Below the pieces are notes generated by a model. It was not told where the DNA came from, searched no databases, and was given only the letters and a program-made list of their open reading frames with translations. A DNA stretch of 48,119 bases from Flavobacteriia bacterium (lineage in GTDB: Bacteria; Bacteroidota; Bacteroidia; Flavobacteriales_D; Crocinitomicaceae), in contig RFQF01000001.1 of assembly GCA_009925805.1 (NCBI GenBank), positions 1 to 48,119 on the forward strand. The letters are read 5' to 3'. The position numbers and the translations under genes were made by a program. Below, piece by piece: positions 26,561 to 34,275 of this stretch. Each line of letters begins with the position of its first letter. The stretch's first letter is position 1.

Positions 26561-27322
26561 TTAATGGCGAATGATGATTTTTCGGGTAAAAGGCTTATAG
26601 GAATTACTCTCAAAGCAGACAAAGTAAACACCGCTGTTGAACTCAGAGGTAGTAATTTTTTTGGAGCCTGTAAGCACGTCTTTCATGACAACCGCCCCAA
26701 AGGCATCCACGATTTTGTAGTGAAAAGACTCCGAATTCGAAGTAGATAATTGAAGGTAGTCGTCGGCAGGATTTGGAACTATACTAACGCTAACCGGATC
26801 TTTAACCACTTTGTTTTCAGCTACATAATCCACCATAACATCCACGGAGTCCAAGTATGACAACCCCGCACTATTGGTAACATAATAACGATAGTGAGCA
26901 AAACCGGAAACACCATCCGCGGGATCGAAGTCGGCCTTTAGTTTTCCGTATTCACCGGGTAAGAGGTCAAACAGCACCGCGGCTCCGCCAGGGGTTGTCC
27001 AAGGGTTGGTGGTCATTTGGGTACTTGAATAACAGGCGCCGCCAAAAGGATCGGAGGCGTGCCCCCAACACAGGCCATCCGCCCATCCCGCAGGAACCAA
27101 CAATTGCGAGCGCGTAATGCGCCATTTTTGATTGGAAGCCGTATTGTTGTGAATTTCAAAAGTAACATCAAAAGCGGCCGCAGAAGGAGCATTTGTAGCA
27201 TAGGGTGCGGCACCCGAGGATAAATCGTTGACCTGGCCTTGTACGTTAATAACAATATTGTCTTGGGCTTGATAGTAACCTAACAATAGAAACATGAATA
27301 TGGAGAAGTACGTTTTTAGCAT
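26561..27322 (-). CDS. T9SS type A cargo protein, unknown mature domain
   Basis: A 253-residue secreted protein. The signal peptide ends YYQA before Gln. A beta-rich domain of about 150 residues follows (WRITRSQLLVPAGWADGLCW, with two cysteines). The final 80 residues are a T9SS type A sorting domain: SIVPNPADDYLQL, the turn IVDAFGAVVM and the end FTRKIIIRH. It would cross the outer membrane and be processed at the sorting domain. The ATG at 27322 was chosen because the -7 box lies just upstream. The 15-nt distance to rnr suggests possible cotranscription. Confidence 0.85.
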   Translation of the reverse strand: MLKTYFSIFMFLLLGYYQAQDNIVINVQGQVNDLSSGAAPYATNAPSAAAFDVTFEIHNNTASNQKWRITRSQLLVPAGWADGLCWGHASDPFGGACYSSTQMTTNPWTTPGGAAVLFDLLPGEYGKLKADFDPADGVSGFAHYRYYVTNSAGLSYLDSVDVMVDYVAENKVVKDPVSVSIVPNPADDYLQLSTSNSESFHYKIVDAFGAVVMKDVLTGSKKITTSEFNSGVYFVCFESNSYKPFTRKIIIRH

Positions 27323-27339
27323 AAAATTTCTGTAAAAGT

Positions 27340-27347
27340 CAAATATA
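27340..27347 (-). promoter_or_regulatory. -7 promoter box of the T9SS cargo gene
   Basis: The minus strand reads TATATTTG, a match to TAnnTTTG, with a leader of about 12 nt to the ATG at 27322. A TTG lies about 20 nt upstream as a possible -33 element. Confidence 0.65.
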
Positions 27348-27400
27348 GCCAAAGCAAGGCACATTAACAAGGCGAATAGCATAAAAGAAAAAAAATAATT

Positions 27401-27408
27401 TAACTTTG
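27401..27408 (+). promoter_or_regulatory. -7 promoter box of the TlpA-DUF6029-Omp28 operon
   Basis: TAACTTTG matches TAnnTTTG. The leader to the ATG at 27450 would be about 37 nt. It is divergent from the promoter at 27340-27347. Confidence 0.55.
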
Positions 27409-27449
27409 TTGTCGGCGTTAATTTTGATGGTGGAACTAAAAACTTCGTT

Positions 27450-27965
27450 ATGAAACAATTATTGTGCATTTTCTTCCTCTTTTCTTTCACCGTGCTATTC
27501 GGTCAGCATACAGCGTCCGATTCCTTGTCGGGAAAAAAAGTTCCCTCGGTAAGCTTAAAAGACATTAATGGCAAAATATTCAATACCTCCGCATTGGGCT
27601 TTAGTGGTCCGGTGGTGATTAGTTTTTGGGCCACTTGGTGTGCTCCGTGCAAAAAAGAACTTATGGCGATTCATGATCTTTACGAAGATTGGCAAGCTGA
27701 AACCGGGGTTTCGCTGGTTGCAGTTTCCATCGACGATGAAAAAACAAAACGCGATGTAAAAACATACGCCGACGGCAAAGGATGGGATTACACGGTCCTT
27801 TTGGATCCTAACGGGGATTTTAAACGAAGCATGGGGGTAAACAACGTCCCTCATACTTTCCTATTGGATAAAGACGGAAATATCGTTTACACGCACAACA
27901 ATTACATGCCCGGGGATGAAGCAATTTTGTATGAAGAAATCAAAAAGCTTACCGCTGAAAAATAA
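27450..27965 (+). CDS. TlpA-like periplasmic thiol-disulfide oxidoreductase
   Basis: A 171-residue exported thioredoxin-fold protein. The signal peptide (1-18) ends LFG before Gln19. The active site is WCAPC with C64 and C67, preceded by VVISFWAT. The cis-proline loop is VNNVPHTFLLD. It would reduce or resolve disulfides in the periplasm. It is followed without a gap by a DUF6029 barrel and an Omp28 lipoprotein, the latter with its own CxxC, so these may be its partners or clients. Confidence 0.93.
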   Translation: MKQLLCIFFLFSFTVLFGQHTASDSLSGKKVPSVSLKDINGKIFNTSALGFSGPVVISFWATWCAPCKKELMAIHDLYEDWQAETGVSLVAVSIDDEKTKRDVKTYADGKGWDYTVLLDPNGDFKRSMGVNNVPHTFLLDKDGNIVYTHNNYMPGDEAILYEEIKKLTAEK

Positions 27966-29631
27966 CCGCCTTTTTACCCTGCTTTGTGGGCTTTTCGGGT
28001 TAAATGTTTTGTGGGCTCAAGGAAATTTTTCCGGAAACATGGAATCCACGTTTCAATACTTAAACAACGACCCCACCATCAACGCGTTTCAACCTCCATC
28101 CAAAGGATTGATTAACTCCTACATGAATGTATTTTACACCAACGGAGGATTTAAGGCAGGTGTGCGCTTAGAAAGTTATTTACCCAGAATTCAAGGATAT
28201 CCCAATCGATTTGATGGTACAGGCCTTGGATACCGATATGTGGGATACCAAAATGCAAAAGTGGATATTACTGTTGGGAATTTTTACGAACAATTTGGAA
28301 ACGGTTTATCCTTTAGAATTTACGAGGATCGTGCCTTGGGGTACGATAATGTAATGGATGGAATTCGATTGATTTTTAAACCCATTAAAGGGATTCAATT
28401 GAAAGGGGTTTATGGTAAACAACGCGTTTCGTTCGTTGGTGGAAAAGTCGTTTACAGCGATGGAATTGTCCGAGGCTTGGACGGGGAAATAAACATAAAT
28501 TCGGCGTTTGAAAAATCATTAGGGACATTTCCATTAACGCTTGTTTTGGGAGCTTCTTTTGTCAGTAAATATCAAAAAGACGACGATGACGCGCTCATTT
28601 TGCCTGAAAACGTTGGTGCATATGGAGGTAGGGCTAAGCTTATTTACAAGAACTTTACACTCGACGGCGAATACATAAAAAAAGAACAAGACCCATCCCT
28701 GGATAATGGAAAAATTTATAATTACGGCCATGCGGCCGTTGCCAATTTTGGGTATTCTAAAAAAGGGTTTGGATTTTCCATTTCAGGTAAATCCGTCGAT
28801 AACATGAGTTATCGTTCTGATCGCAATAAAGACCTTCAAGATGCCTTTATCAATTATCTTCCGGCCCTCAATAAAACGCATACGTACAATCTTGTAGCCA
28901 CGTTATATCCTTATGCAACCCAACCCTTGGGGGAAGTGGCGTACCAAGCAGACCTTGTGTATACAATCAAAAAAGGAACTTCATGGGGAGGAAAATACGG
29001 AACCACCATTGGAGTAAATGCTTCAACAGCCTATCGCCCGATTCGAAACACCTCAGGAATTAATCCGAACGACTCAAGCCGCATTACTTATAGTTCCCAC
29101 CTTTTTCAGAAAAGTGATAGCCTTTATTGGCGCGATATTAATGCGAATATTACTCGTAAAATCAACAAAAAACTCCTGCTTATTTTCTCGTATTTTAACA
29201 TTACCATCAACAACGACGTTGCAAAAGTTTCGAACGACGCGAAAGGGATAATAAGTTCCCACATTGGGGTTGTGGAAGCTTCGTATAAAATGAATGCGAA
29301 GCATAACTTACGGATGGAGTTGCAAGGAATGTTTGTCAATAAACTGCCTAATGGAATGATCAATGATAAAGGGAACTGGGCCACAGTCCTGCTTGAATAT
29401 ACGGTTGCGCCGAGTTATTTTGTAAGTTTCTTAAATCAATACAATTACGGGAACCCTAATCCCGATAAACGGGTTAATTATCCAAACATTACTTGCGGAT
29501 ACATCCATGAATCCACACGGATCATGCTCTCCTATGGACGACAGCGCGCCGGGCTTTTCTGTGTTGGAGGGGTGTGCCGATTCGTACCTGCCAATAATGG
29601 CTTAACCTTAAGTTTCACCCAAAGTTTTTAA
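27931..29631 (+). CDS. DUF6029-like outer-membrane beta-barrel protein
   Basis: A 566-residue exported protein, rich in alternating aromatic strands throughout and ending in LSFTQSF, a typical barrel-closing strand with terminal Phe. The signal peptide ends LWA before Gln. Segments such as DITVGNFYEQFGNGLSFRIYEDRALGYDN match what I know of DUF6029 proteins of Bacteroidota. The start at 27931 lies inside the end of the TlpA-like gene (35-nt overlap); an ATG at 27916 is an alternative. The Omp28 gene begins 2 nt after its stop. Function is not established; outer-membrane assembly or transport is inferred. Confidence 0.8.
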   Translation: MKKSKSLPLKNNRLFTLLCGLFGLNVLWAQGNFSGNMESTFQYLNNDPTINAFQPPSKGLINSYMNVFYTNGGFKAGVRLESYLPRIQGYPNRFDGTGLGYRYVGYQNAKVDITVGNFYEQFGNGLSFRIYEDRALGYDNVMDGIRLIFKPIKGIQLKGVYGKQRVSFVGGKVVYSDGIVRGLDGEININSAFEKSLGTFPLTLVLGASFVSKYQKDDDDALILPENVGAYGGRAKLIYKNFTLDGEYIKKEQDPSLDNGKIYNYGHAAVANFGYSKKGFGFSISGKSVDNMSYRSDRNKDLQDAFINYLPALNKTHTYNLVATLYPYATQPLGEVAYQADLVYTIKKGTSWGGKYGTTIGVNASTAYRPIRNTSGINPNDSSRITYSSHLFQKSDSLYWRDINANITRKINKKLLLIFSYFNITINNDVAKVSNDAKGIISSHIGVVEASYKMNAKHNLRMELQGMFVNKLPNGMINDKGNWATVLLEYTVAPSYFVSFLNQYNYGNPNPDKRVNYPNITCGYIHESTRIMLSYGRQRAGLFCVGGVCRFVPANNGLTLSFTQSF

Positions 29632-29633
29632 GT

Positions 29634-30569
29634 ATGAAGCGTTTTTTGGGAATATTGTTTTTAGCACTTTTATTTTTCTCCTCTTGCGATCATGTCAAGA
29701 ACCCCTATCCACCCTCTACAGGTTCGGATTTAGACACTTCGCTTTATCCAGGTAATTGGAGCAATTATCTCGCGAACGAATGGCCAACGTTTACCCAAAA
29801 CACCAACCTCAATCGTAACCTCTTGGTGGAGGATTTTACGGGACATAAGTGTATTTATTGCCCTGCCGCGGCTGATTTAGCCCACGCTTTGCATGTAGCA
29901 AATCCGGCAAGGGTATTTCCGCTTTCCATTCATGCTGGACCCACAGGAATTGGGGATTTTCAGGTAGTGGATGCTGCGGGGGGCTATCCAACCGATTTCA
30001 CAAATACTGATGGAATCGCGATTGCCCAGTATTTTGGGGCAAATGACGGCGGATTTATTGGAAATCCAAGGGGGACTATAAGTCGAATCAACAATGGAGG
30101 GGTGCTTTTCCAGAGTCCTGGCGCCTGGACGGGGATGGTTACAAATGCCTTGAGTCAGAACATCCTTAAAGTCAACATGCAATCCGCGCTCAATTATTAT
30201 CCTAGCACCAAGGGCGCCTTTTTACACGTAGAAATTGAAAAACTTGACCCAAATTTGAACAATGAACTCGCCGTGGTTGCCTGCATCGTGGAGGATTCCT
30301 TAATTGGAGATCAAAAAATGTCCGATAACAGCCATAATCCAAATTACATCCATCGCGACATTCATCGGGGGAACTTGAATCATACGCCATTTGGCAAAAC
30401 ATTGACCAACGCGGAGCTTACCAATGGAAAATACTATGTGAACTATTCTTTTGTGGTGCCCAACCAACTCGATGGGAATTTTAATGCCGCAAACATGCAT
30501 GTTTTGGTGTACGTTTATGACAAGAGCACCTGGGAAATTTATCAAGTAATTGAACATGCCCTTCAATAA
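29634..30569 (+). CDS. Omp28-related lipoprotein with CxxC
   Basis: A 311-residue lipoprotein. The lipobox is FFSSC with C18 as the lipidated residue. An Omp28 domain follows, starting at LLVEDFTGHKCIYCP with C73 and C76 in a thioredoxin-like CxxC. Two further blocks (HPNYIHRD-like NPNYIHRDIHRG, and the final beta strands) fit the family. It belongs to the operon with the TlpA-like and DUF6029 genes, 2 nt after the latter. The CxxC next to a TlpA gene suggests a redox relay at the envelope; this is inferred from the neighbourhood. Confidence 0.87.
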   Translation: MKRFLGILFLALLFFSSCDHVKNPYPPSTGSDLDTSLYPGNWSNYLANEWPTFTQNTNLNRNLLVEDFTGHKCIYCPAAADLAHALHVANPARVFPLSIHAGPTGIGDFQVVDAAGGYPTDFTNTDGIAIAQYFGANDGGFIGNPRGTISRINNGGVLFQSPGAWTGMVTNALSQNILKVNMQSALNYYPSTKGAFLHVEIEKLDPNLNNELAVVACIVEDSLIGDQKMSDNSHNPNYIHRDIHRGNLNHTPFGKTLTNAELTNGKYYVNYSFVVPNQLDGNFNAANMHVLVYVYDKSTWEIYQVIEHALQ

Positions 30570-30594
30570 AAAAGGCCGCAATCAGCGGCCTTTT
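30570..30594. terminator. Bidirectional terminator
   Basis: AAAAGGCCGC, loop AATCA and GCGGCCTTTT form a 10-bp stem with a T-run on both strands. It separates the convergent Omp28 and T9SS cargo genes. Confidence 0.92.
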
Positions 30595-30613
30595 CCTAAT
30601 TAAATCAGGTGAT

Positions 30614-31357
30614 TTAGTTTTTTAACAACCGTACAGTTTCAACACCGTTGGTTCCGTAAACCTTCAAGAAGTATATGCCGCTGGTTAAGTCGGCTAAAGG
30701 AAGTGACACACTTGAAACTCCCTCAACCGCTTGCTTAAGGAGAATTTGTCCGCTCAAGTTGCTTAGTGTTAAGGTATGACCCTGCACGCCTTTTACGGTT
30801 ACCAAACCGTTTGTAGGGTTAGGGGAAACAGTTAAAGGCTCAATTATTTCAGTTATGAATCCAGCGTTACCAACAACTATTTTGTAACCTGAAAAAGAAA
30901 CCGATTGAGTAACTGGAGCCGGAGGAAGTCCAGGAATAAGCGATACTAATACTGTTGCACTCACGTTTATCGTTACAGGATAGGTTCCCGTGGTGGCGGT
31001 TGTCCCCCAAATATTCGCACATCCATTGGCTCCTCCAGCGTATTGACAGTTGGCATTATTACACGCATAATTAAATCCCGTAGGTAAGCCTTGCACTCCC
31101 GTAACAGAAAAACCTTGAATAGGAGACCCCACAAATTGGCCGGAAGGATCCAATCCAGCGGTTACCGTGGCAGGCACTTTGAAATTCAAATCGGTGGTAT
31201 AAGCCACATTTGCCGCGGCAGGAGGAAGGTTCTGAACCGTATCGGGCCAAATACCATAGGTAGAGTCGACAAAATTAGCTCCAGGAACGCAAGATTGCCC
31301 GAAAGAAACGGCCGTAAAAACCGTTAGAAAAGCGAAAACGAGGTAAGAATTTTTCAT
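30614..31357 (-). CDS. T9SS type A cargo protein, short
   Basis: A 247-residue secreted protein. The signal peptide ends SFG before Gln21. The mature region is rich in Pro, Gly, Thr and Asn and holds five cysteines (in SCVPG, NYACNNANCQYAG and NGCANIW), probably disulfide-bonded. The last 75 residues are a T9SS type A sorting domain starting LTVSPNPTNGLVTV and ending ETVRLLKN. The middle domain may be Ig-like; no specific family is recognised. It has its own promoter and terminator. Confidence 0.85.
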   Translation of the reverse strand: MKNSYLVFAFLTVFTAVSFGQSCVPGANFVDSTYGIWPDTVQNLPPAAANVAYTTDLNFKVPATVTAGLDPSGQFVGSPIQGFSVTGVQGLPTGFNYACNNANCQYAGGANGCANIWGTTATTGTYPVTINVSATVLVSLIPGLPPAPVTQSVSFSGYKIVVGNAGFITEIIEPLTVSPNPTNGLVTVKGVQGHTLTLSNLSGQILLKQAVEGVSSVSLPLADLTSGIYFLKVYGTNGVETVRLLKN

Positions 31358-31379
31358 AAAAAAAGGTTTTGAGTTCCCT

Positions 31380-31387
31380 CAAAGATA
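31380..31387 (-). promoter_or_regulatory. -7 promoter box of the short T9SS cargo gene
   Basis: The minus strand reads TATCTTTG, matching TAnnTTTG, about 22 nt before the ATG at 31357. Confidence 0.6.
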
Positions 31388-31414
31388 TTAAAAAATCCTC
31401 CCGAACAAAATTTT

Positions 31415-31422
31415 TACCTTTG
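31415..31422 (+). promoter_or_regulatory. -7 promoter box of the DUF4286-rsmA operon
   Basis: TACCTTTG matches TAnnTTTG. The leader to the ATG at 31447 is about 20 nt. It is divergent from the box at 31380-31387. Confidence 0.6.
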
Positions 31423-31446
31423 CGCCTAATGTAGACCGCACCTCTT

Positions 31447-31788
31447 ATGGAAGATTCCTTGATCTATAATTCCAACGTTTTGTATAACGTTACCATTAGT
31501 CTAGACCCAAGCATTGAGACCGATTGGTTGCATTGGATGCAACATACGCATATACCCGATGTGTTGAAATCGGCGTGTTTTTTACGCTGTTTAATATCAA
31601 AGGTAAACGGGAATGAACCCGGCGAATGCACTTATTCCGTACTTTATTGGGCCAAAAATGCGACAAGTCTTGATCGGTATTTTAATGAATTTGCGCAACG
31701 GCTTCAACAGGAACATACCTCGCGGTACGATGGAAAATTTGTAGCTTTCCGAACGACCATGAACGTCATCAATACCCTGGAACCGTGA
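31447..31788 (+). CDS. DUF4286 family protein
   Basis: A 113-residue soluble protein matching DUF4286: YNVTISLDPSIETDWLHWM, then HTHIPDVL and the C-terminal block QEHTSRYDGKFVAFRTTM. The fold is probably a ferredoxin-like dimeric alpha/beta barrel, inferred from the pattern. Its stop overlaps the GTG start of rsmA (GTGA), so translation is coupled. The family is often found beside rsmA in Bacteroidota. No biochemical role is known to me. Confidence 0.88.
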   Translation: MEDSLIYNSNVLYNVTISLDPSIETDWLHWMQHTHIPDVLKSACFLRCLISKVNGNEPGECTYSVLYWAKNATSLDRYFNEFAQRLQQEHTSRYDGKFVAFRTTMNVINTLEP

Positions 31789-32558
31789 AAGTAACTCCCA
31801 AGAAACATCTGGGGCAACACTTTTTAATCAATGAGGCGGTTTGTAAAAAAATAGTGGATGCCATTCCTCCTTGTGAAACACCTACTTCGGTTTTGGAAAT
31901 AGGCCCAGGAAAAGGAGCTATTACCAAATATTTACTGGAACGAAAAGATCTGGTACTCCATGCTTTCGATATTGATCACGAATCCATTGATTACCTGAAA
32001 CAGACATATCCGGATTTTACGGGGGCTCATTTAGCTGATTTTTTACGTGCCGATCTTACGCATTATTTTCAAACGAGGCCAATTTTCGTTGTGGGGAATT
32101 TTCCCTACAACATTTCTTCGCAAATCCTGTTCAAGTGTTTGGAGCATCGGCAGCAAATCCCGTTCATTTTAGGCATGTTTCAAAAAGAAGTGGCACGGAG
32201 AATCGCTGAACCGCCAGGGAGTAAAGAATACGGAATTTTGAGCGTGCTCGTTCAAGCGTTCTATGAAGTAAAGTATCTATTCTCGATTGAACCGGGATCG
32301 TTTTATCCACCACCCAAGGTGGTTTCGGGCGTGATTCGCTGTATACGCAATGAGCGCAGTGAGCTTCCGTGCAACGAGGCCTTGTTTTTTTCTGTGGTAA
32401 AAACAGCCTTCAATCAACGAAGAAAAACCTTAAGAAATTCGTTGAAAAATCTTTGCGGCGCGCTCCCGGCGGAGCTTTCTTCAAAACGACCGGAGCAGTT
32501 GAACGTGGAAGAGTATATTTATTTAACGCAATACATTGAATCGCATGGCCAAAATTAA
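31785..32558 (+). CDS. rsmA: 16S rRNA dimethyladenosine transferase
   Basis: A 257-residue methyltransferase that dimethylates the two adjacent adenines near the 3' end of 16S rRNA. The start KKHLGQHFL, the SAM motif LEIGPGKGAIT near residue 41 and the catalytic NFPYN near residue 107 are all present. The C-terminal domain has FYPPPKVVS and FNQRRKTLRNSL. The start codon is GTG at 31785 within a GTGA overlap with the DUF4286 stop; no ATG fits. Length is normal. Confidence 0.96.
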   Translation: MKVTPKKHLGQHFLINEAVCKKIVDAIPPCETPTSVLEIGPGKGAITKYLLERKDLVLHAFDIDHESIDYLKQTYPDFTGAHLADFLRADLTHYFQTRPIFVVGNFPYNISSQILFKCLEHRQQIPFILGMFQKEVARRIAEPPGSKEYGILSVLVQAFYEVKYLFSIEPGSFYPPPKVVSGVIRCIRNERSELPCNEALFFSVVKTAFNQRRKTLRNSLKNLCGALPAELSSKRPEQLNVEEYIYLTQYIESHGQN

Positions 32559-33084
32559 TAAGGACCCAATAACCCAGCTGCAGGTAGAAAGTGAAACTGA
32601 ATTTCGCGAAGCCCTTACCGCCTTAGAACAAAAAGGAACCCTGCAACAATTGCCTCAGCTAATCACCTTTTATCTACAACTACCAATAGGGTTTAAAAGG
32701 ACAGCAATGCATGCGTTTTTAGCTTCAATCATTAAAAAAGGAATCCGAGAAGCGTGGATGGAATTATTAAAAAATACGATTAAAGAAGAAGAAAAACATC
32801 CAATCATTAATATTTTGTGGAACACACGAATTGACTTCAGTCCCTATTTAGTCGAGTTCGTGCGGTGGGCAGTTGAGGGAGACTATCAAACGACCTTAGA
32901 ATGCCTTACCGTAATGGAGCAAATGGCGGGGCCTTTCGGCGAGGAGTTGTTGTTAGAAGCACAATGTTTATTGCAAGAAAGAAGGAACTCCCATACTGAA
33001 AGTCCGCAAAAGAGGGCACTTCTTGAAGATATTGAAAGCGTATTAAAAAACTTCGAATCCGACGACGAATTACCGTTGGATTGA
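32545..33084 (+). CDS. Helical hypothetical protein downstream of rsmA
   Basis: A 179-residue, mainly alpha-helical soluble protein without signal peptide; no family recognised. Helical stretches such as MHAFLASIIKKGIREAWMEL and YLVEFVRWAVEGDYQTTLEC suggest HEAT- or TPR-like stacking. It is acidic at the C-terminus (ESDDELPLD). The ATG at 32545 lies inside the rsmA end (14-nt overlap), so it is coupled to rsmA. Its 3' end overlaps the convergent DUF4296 gene by 15 nt. Confidence 0.72.
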   Translation: MAKINKDPITQLQVESETEFREALTALEQKGTLQQLPQLITFYLQLPIGFKRTAMHAFLASIIKKGIREAWMELLKNTIKEEEKHPIINILWNTRIDFSPYLVEFVRWAVEGDYQTTLECLTVMEQMAGPFGEELLLEAQCLLQERRNSHTESPQKRALLEDIESVLKNFESDDELPLD

Positions 33085-33423
33085 GGCTTCGTTGTAGCGC
33101 TGAATTACACTTTCGTTCATTTCCAGAAAAAGGGACGGGTGAGATGCGTAATAGGTAAAGCTTAATTCGTATTGTTTTCGGGAGATTTGGTGTTTTTTAA
33201 AAATAGGGATTAAAGCCCTTTCTAACGGCTCTTGGTAAAGGCCCGGGATACCGTAGGCTTTTTGGTAATGCATTTCGACTAAATATACCTCGGCCATCAG
33301 TTCAATCATTCGTTCCTTTTCTACTACGCGCTGCTGGTTAGGGCTGTTTTTACAGGAAGAACTGATAAAAAGTAAAAGGACACCGCTAAGGGTTAATTGT
33401 AAAGAACGTACTCCAACTTTCAT
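33070..33423 (-). CDS. DUF4296 lipoprotein
   Basis: A 117-residue lipoprotein. The lipobox is ISSSC, with C24 lipidated. The mature part matches DUF4296: MIELMAEVYLVEMHYQ, then PIFKKHQISRKQYELSFTYY. I chose the ATG at 33423, which overlaps the glycosyltransferase stop by 4 nt; an upstream ATG at 33447 would put eight polar residues before the signal peptide. Function unknown. It is probably cotranscribed with the sugar transferase gene, as in many Bacteroidota. Confidence 0.85.
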   Translation of the reverse strand: MKVGVRSLQLTLSGVLLLFISSSCKNSPNQQRVVEKERMIELMAEVYLVEMHYQKAYGIPGLYQEPLERALIPIFKKHQISRKQYELSFTYYASHPSLFLEMNESVIQRYNEASIQR

Positions 33424-34130
33424 AAGCGTAATCGTTTCATTTTCCAAACGCCAAAAAGAGCTTCTTTAAATATCCCAGAACTCATTTTTGATTCGCCAAA
33501 CAATCGGTCTTTAAAAGTGATTGGTACCTCCACCACCTTCAGTTTTTTCTTAAGCACGGCATATTTCATGCAAATTTGAAAGGCATAACCCTTGAACGTG
33601 ATTACGTCCAAAGCAATCAATTCTAGGGTGGCTCGTCGATAACATTTAAACCCAGCCGTTGAGTCCTTAATGTTGATCCACAGGATGATGCGAACATAAA
33701 GGTTGGCAAAATAGGAAAGCAACCAGCGGCTGAAGGGCCAATTTTCAATTTTTCCTCCACGACAGTACCTTGAACCGATCGCCAAATCTGCCCCTTCTAC
33801 GCAGCGTTTTTTTAGGCGCAATAGGTCTTTCGGGTCGTGGGAAAAATCACAATCCATTTCAAATAAGTACTCGAAGTTTTTTTCCAATCCCCACTTAAAT
33901 CCCGCAATGTAGGCTGTTCCTAATCCTAATTTTCCCTCCCGTTTCAGTAAGAACACGCGGTTAGGAAACTTGGCCTGCATTTTTTCGATTTCTACCTGCG
34001 TGCCATCCGGAGAATGATCATCGACAAAAAGAAGGCTAAAGGAGTCGCTTTCTGCTAATACCGCCTCCGTAATCAAAGCAACATTTTCGCGTTCATTGTA
34101 CGTTGGAATGATAATTAGGGTGTCTAGCAT
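33420..34130 (-). CDS. Polyprenol-phosphate mannosyltransferase-like GT2 enzyme
   Basis: A 236-residue GT-A glycosyltransferase resembling dolichol/polyprenol-phosphate mannose synthases. The N-terminal strand TLIIIPTYNERENV, VDDHSPDGT, the metal site MDCDFSHDP, the loop GSRYCRGG and the acceptor block DSTAGFKCYRR are all present. There is no C-terminal membrane domain. It would transfer a hexose from a nucleotide sugar to a lipid carrier for envelope glycosylation. The ATG at 34130 was chosen; a near-consensus box TAAATTCG lies at 34146-34153 on the minus strand. Confidence 0.92.
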   Translation of the reverse strand: MLDTLIIIPTYNERENVALITEAVLAESDSFSLLFVDDHSPDGTQVEIEKMQAKFPNRVFLLKREGKLGLGTAYIAGFKWGLEKNFEYLFEMDCDFSHDPKDLLRLKKRCVEGADLAIGSRYCRGGKIENWPFSRWLLSYFANLYVRIILWINIKDSTAGFKCYRRATLELIALDVITFKGYAFQICMKYAVLKKKLKVVEVPITFKDRLFGESKMSSGIFKEALFGVWKMKRLRL

Positions 34131-34250
34131 GATTTTCAAGGACAGCGAATTTAGGTAAATTGGGGCAGTTCTTGAAATTATTTACAGCAACTCTTCAGTA
34201 AGCCGCTAATTACACAAGAAAGTTTCGCCAACTTCCCCGATAAATCTGTC

Positions 34251-34258
34251 TATATTTG
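34251..34258 (+). promoter_or_regulatory. -7 promoter box of rseP
   Basis: TATATTTG matches TAnnTTTG and ends 17 nt before the ATG at 34276. Confidence 0.65.
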
Positions 34259-34275
34259 CCCACACATTTAATGGC

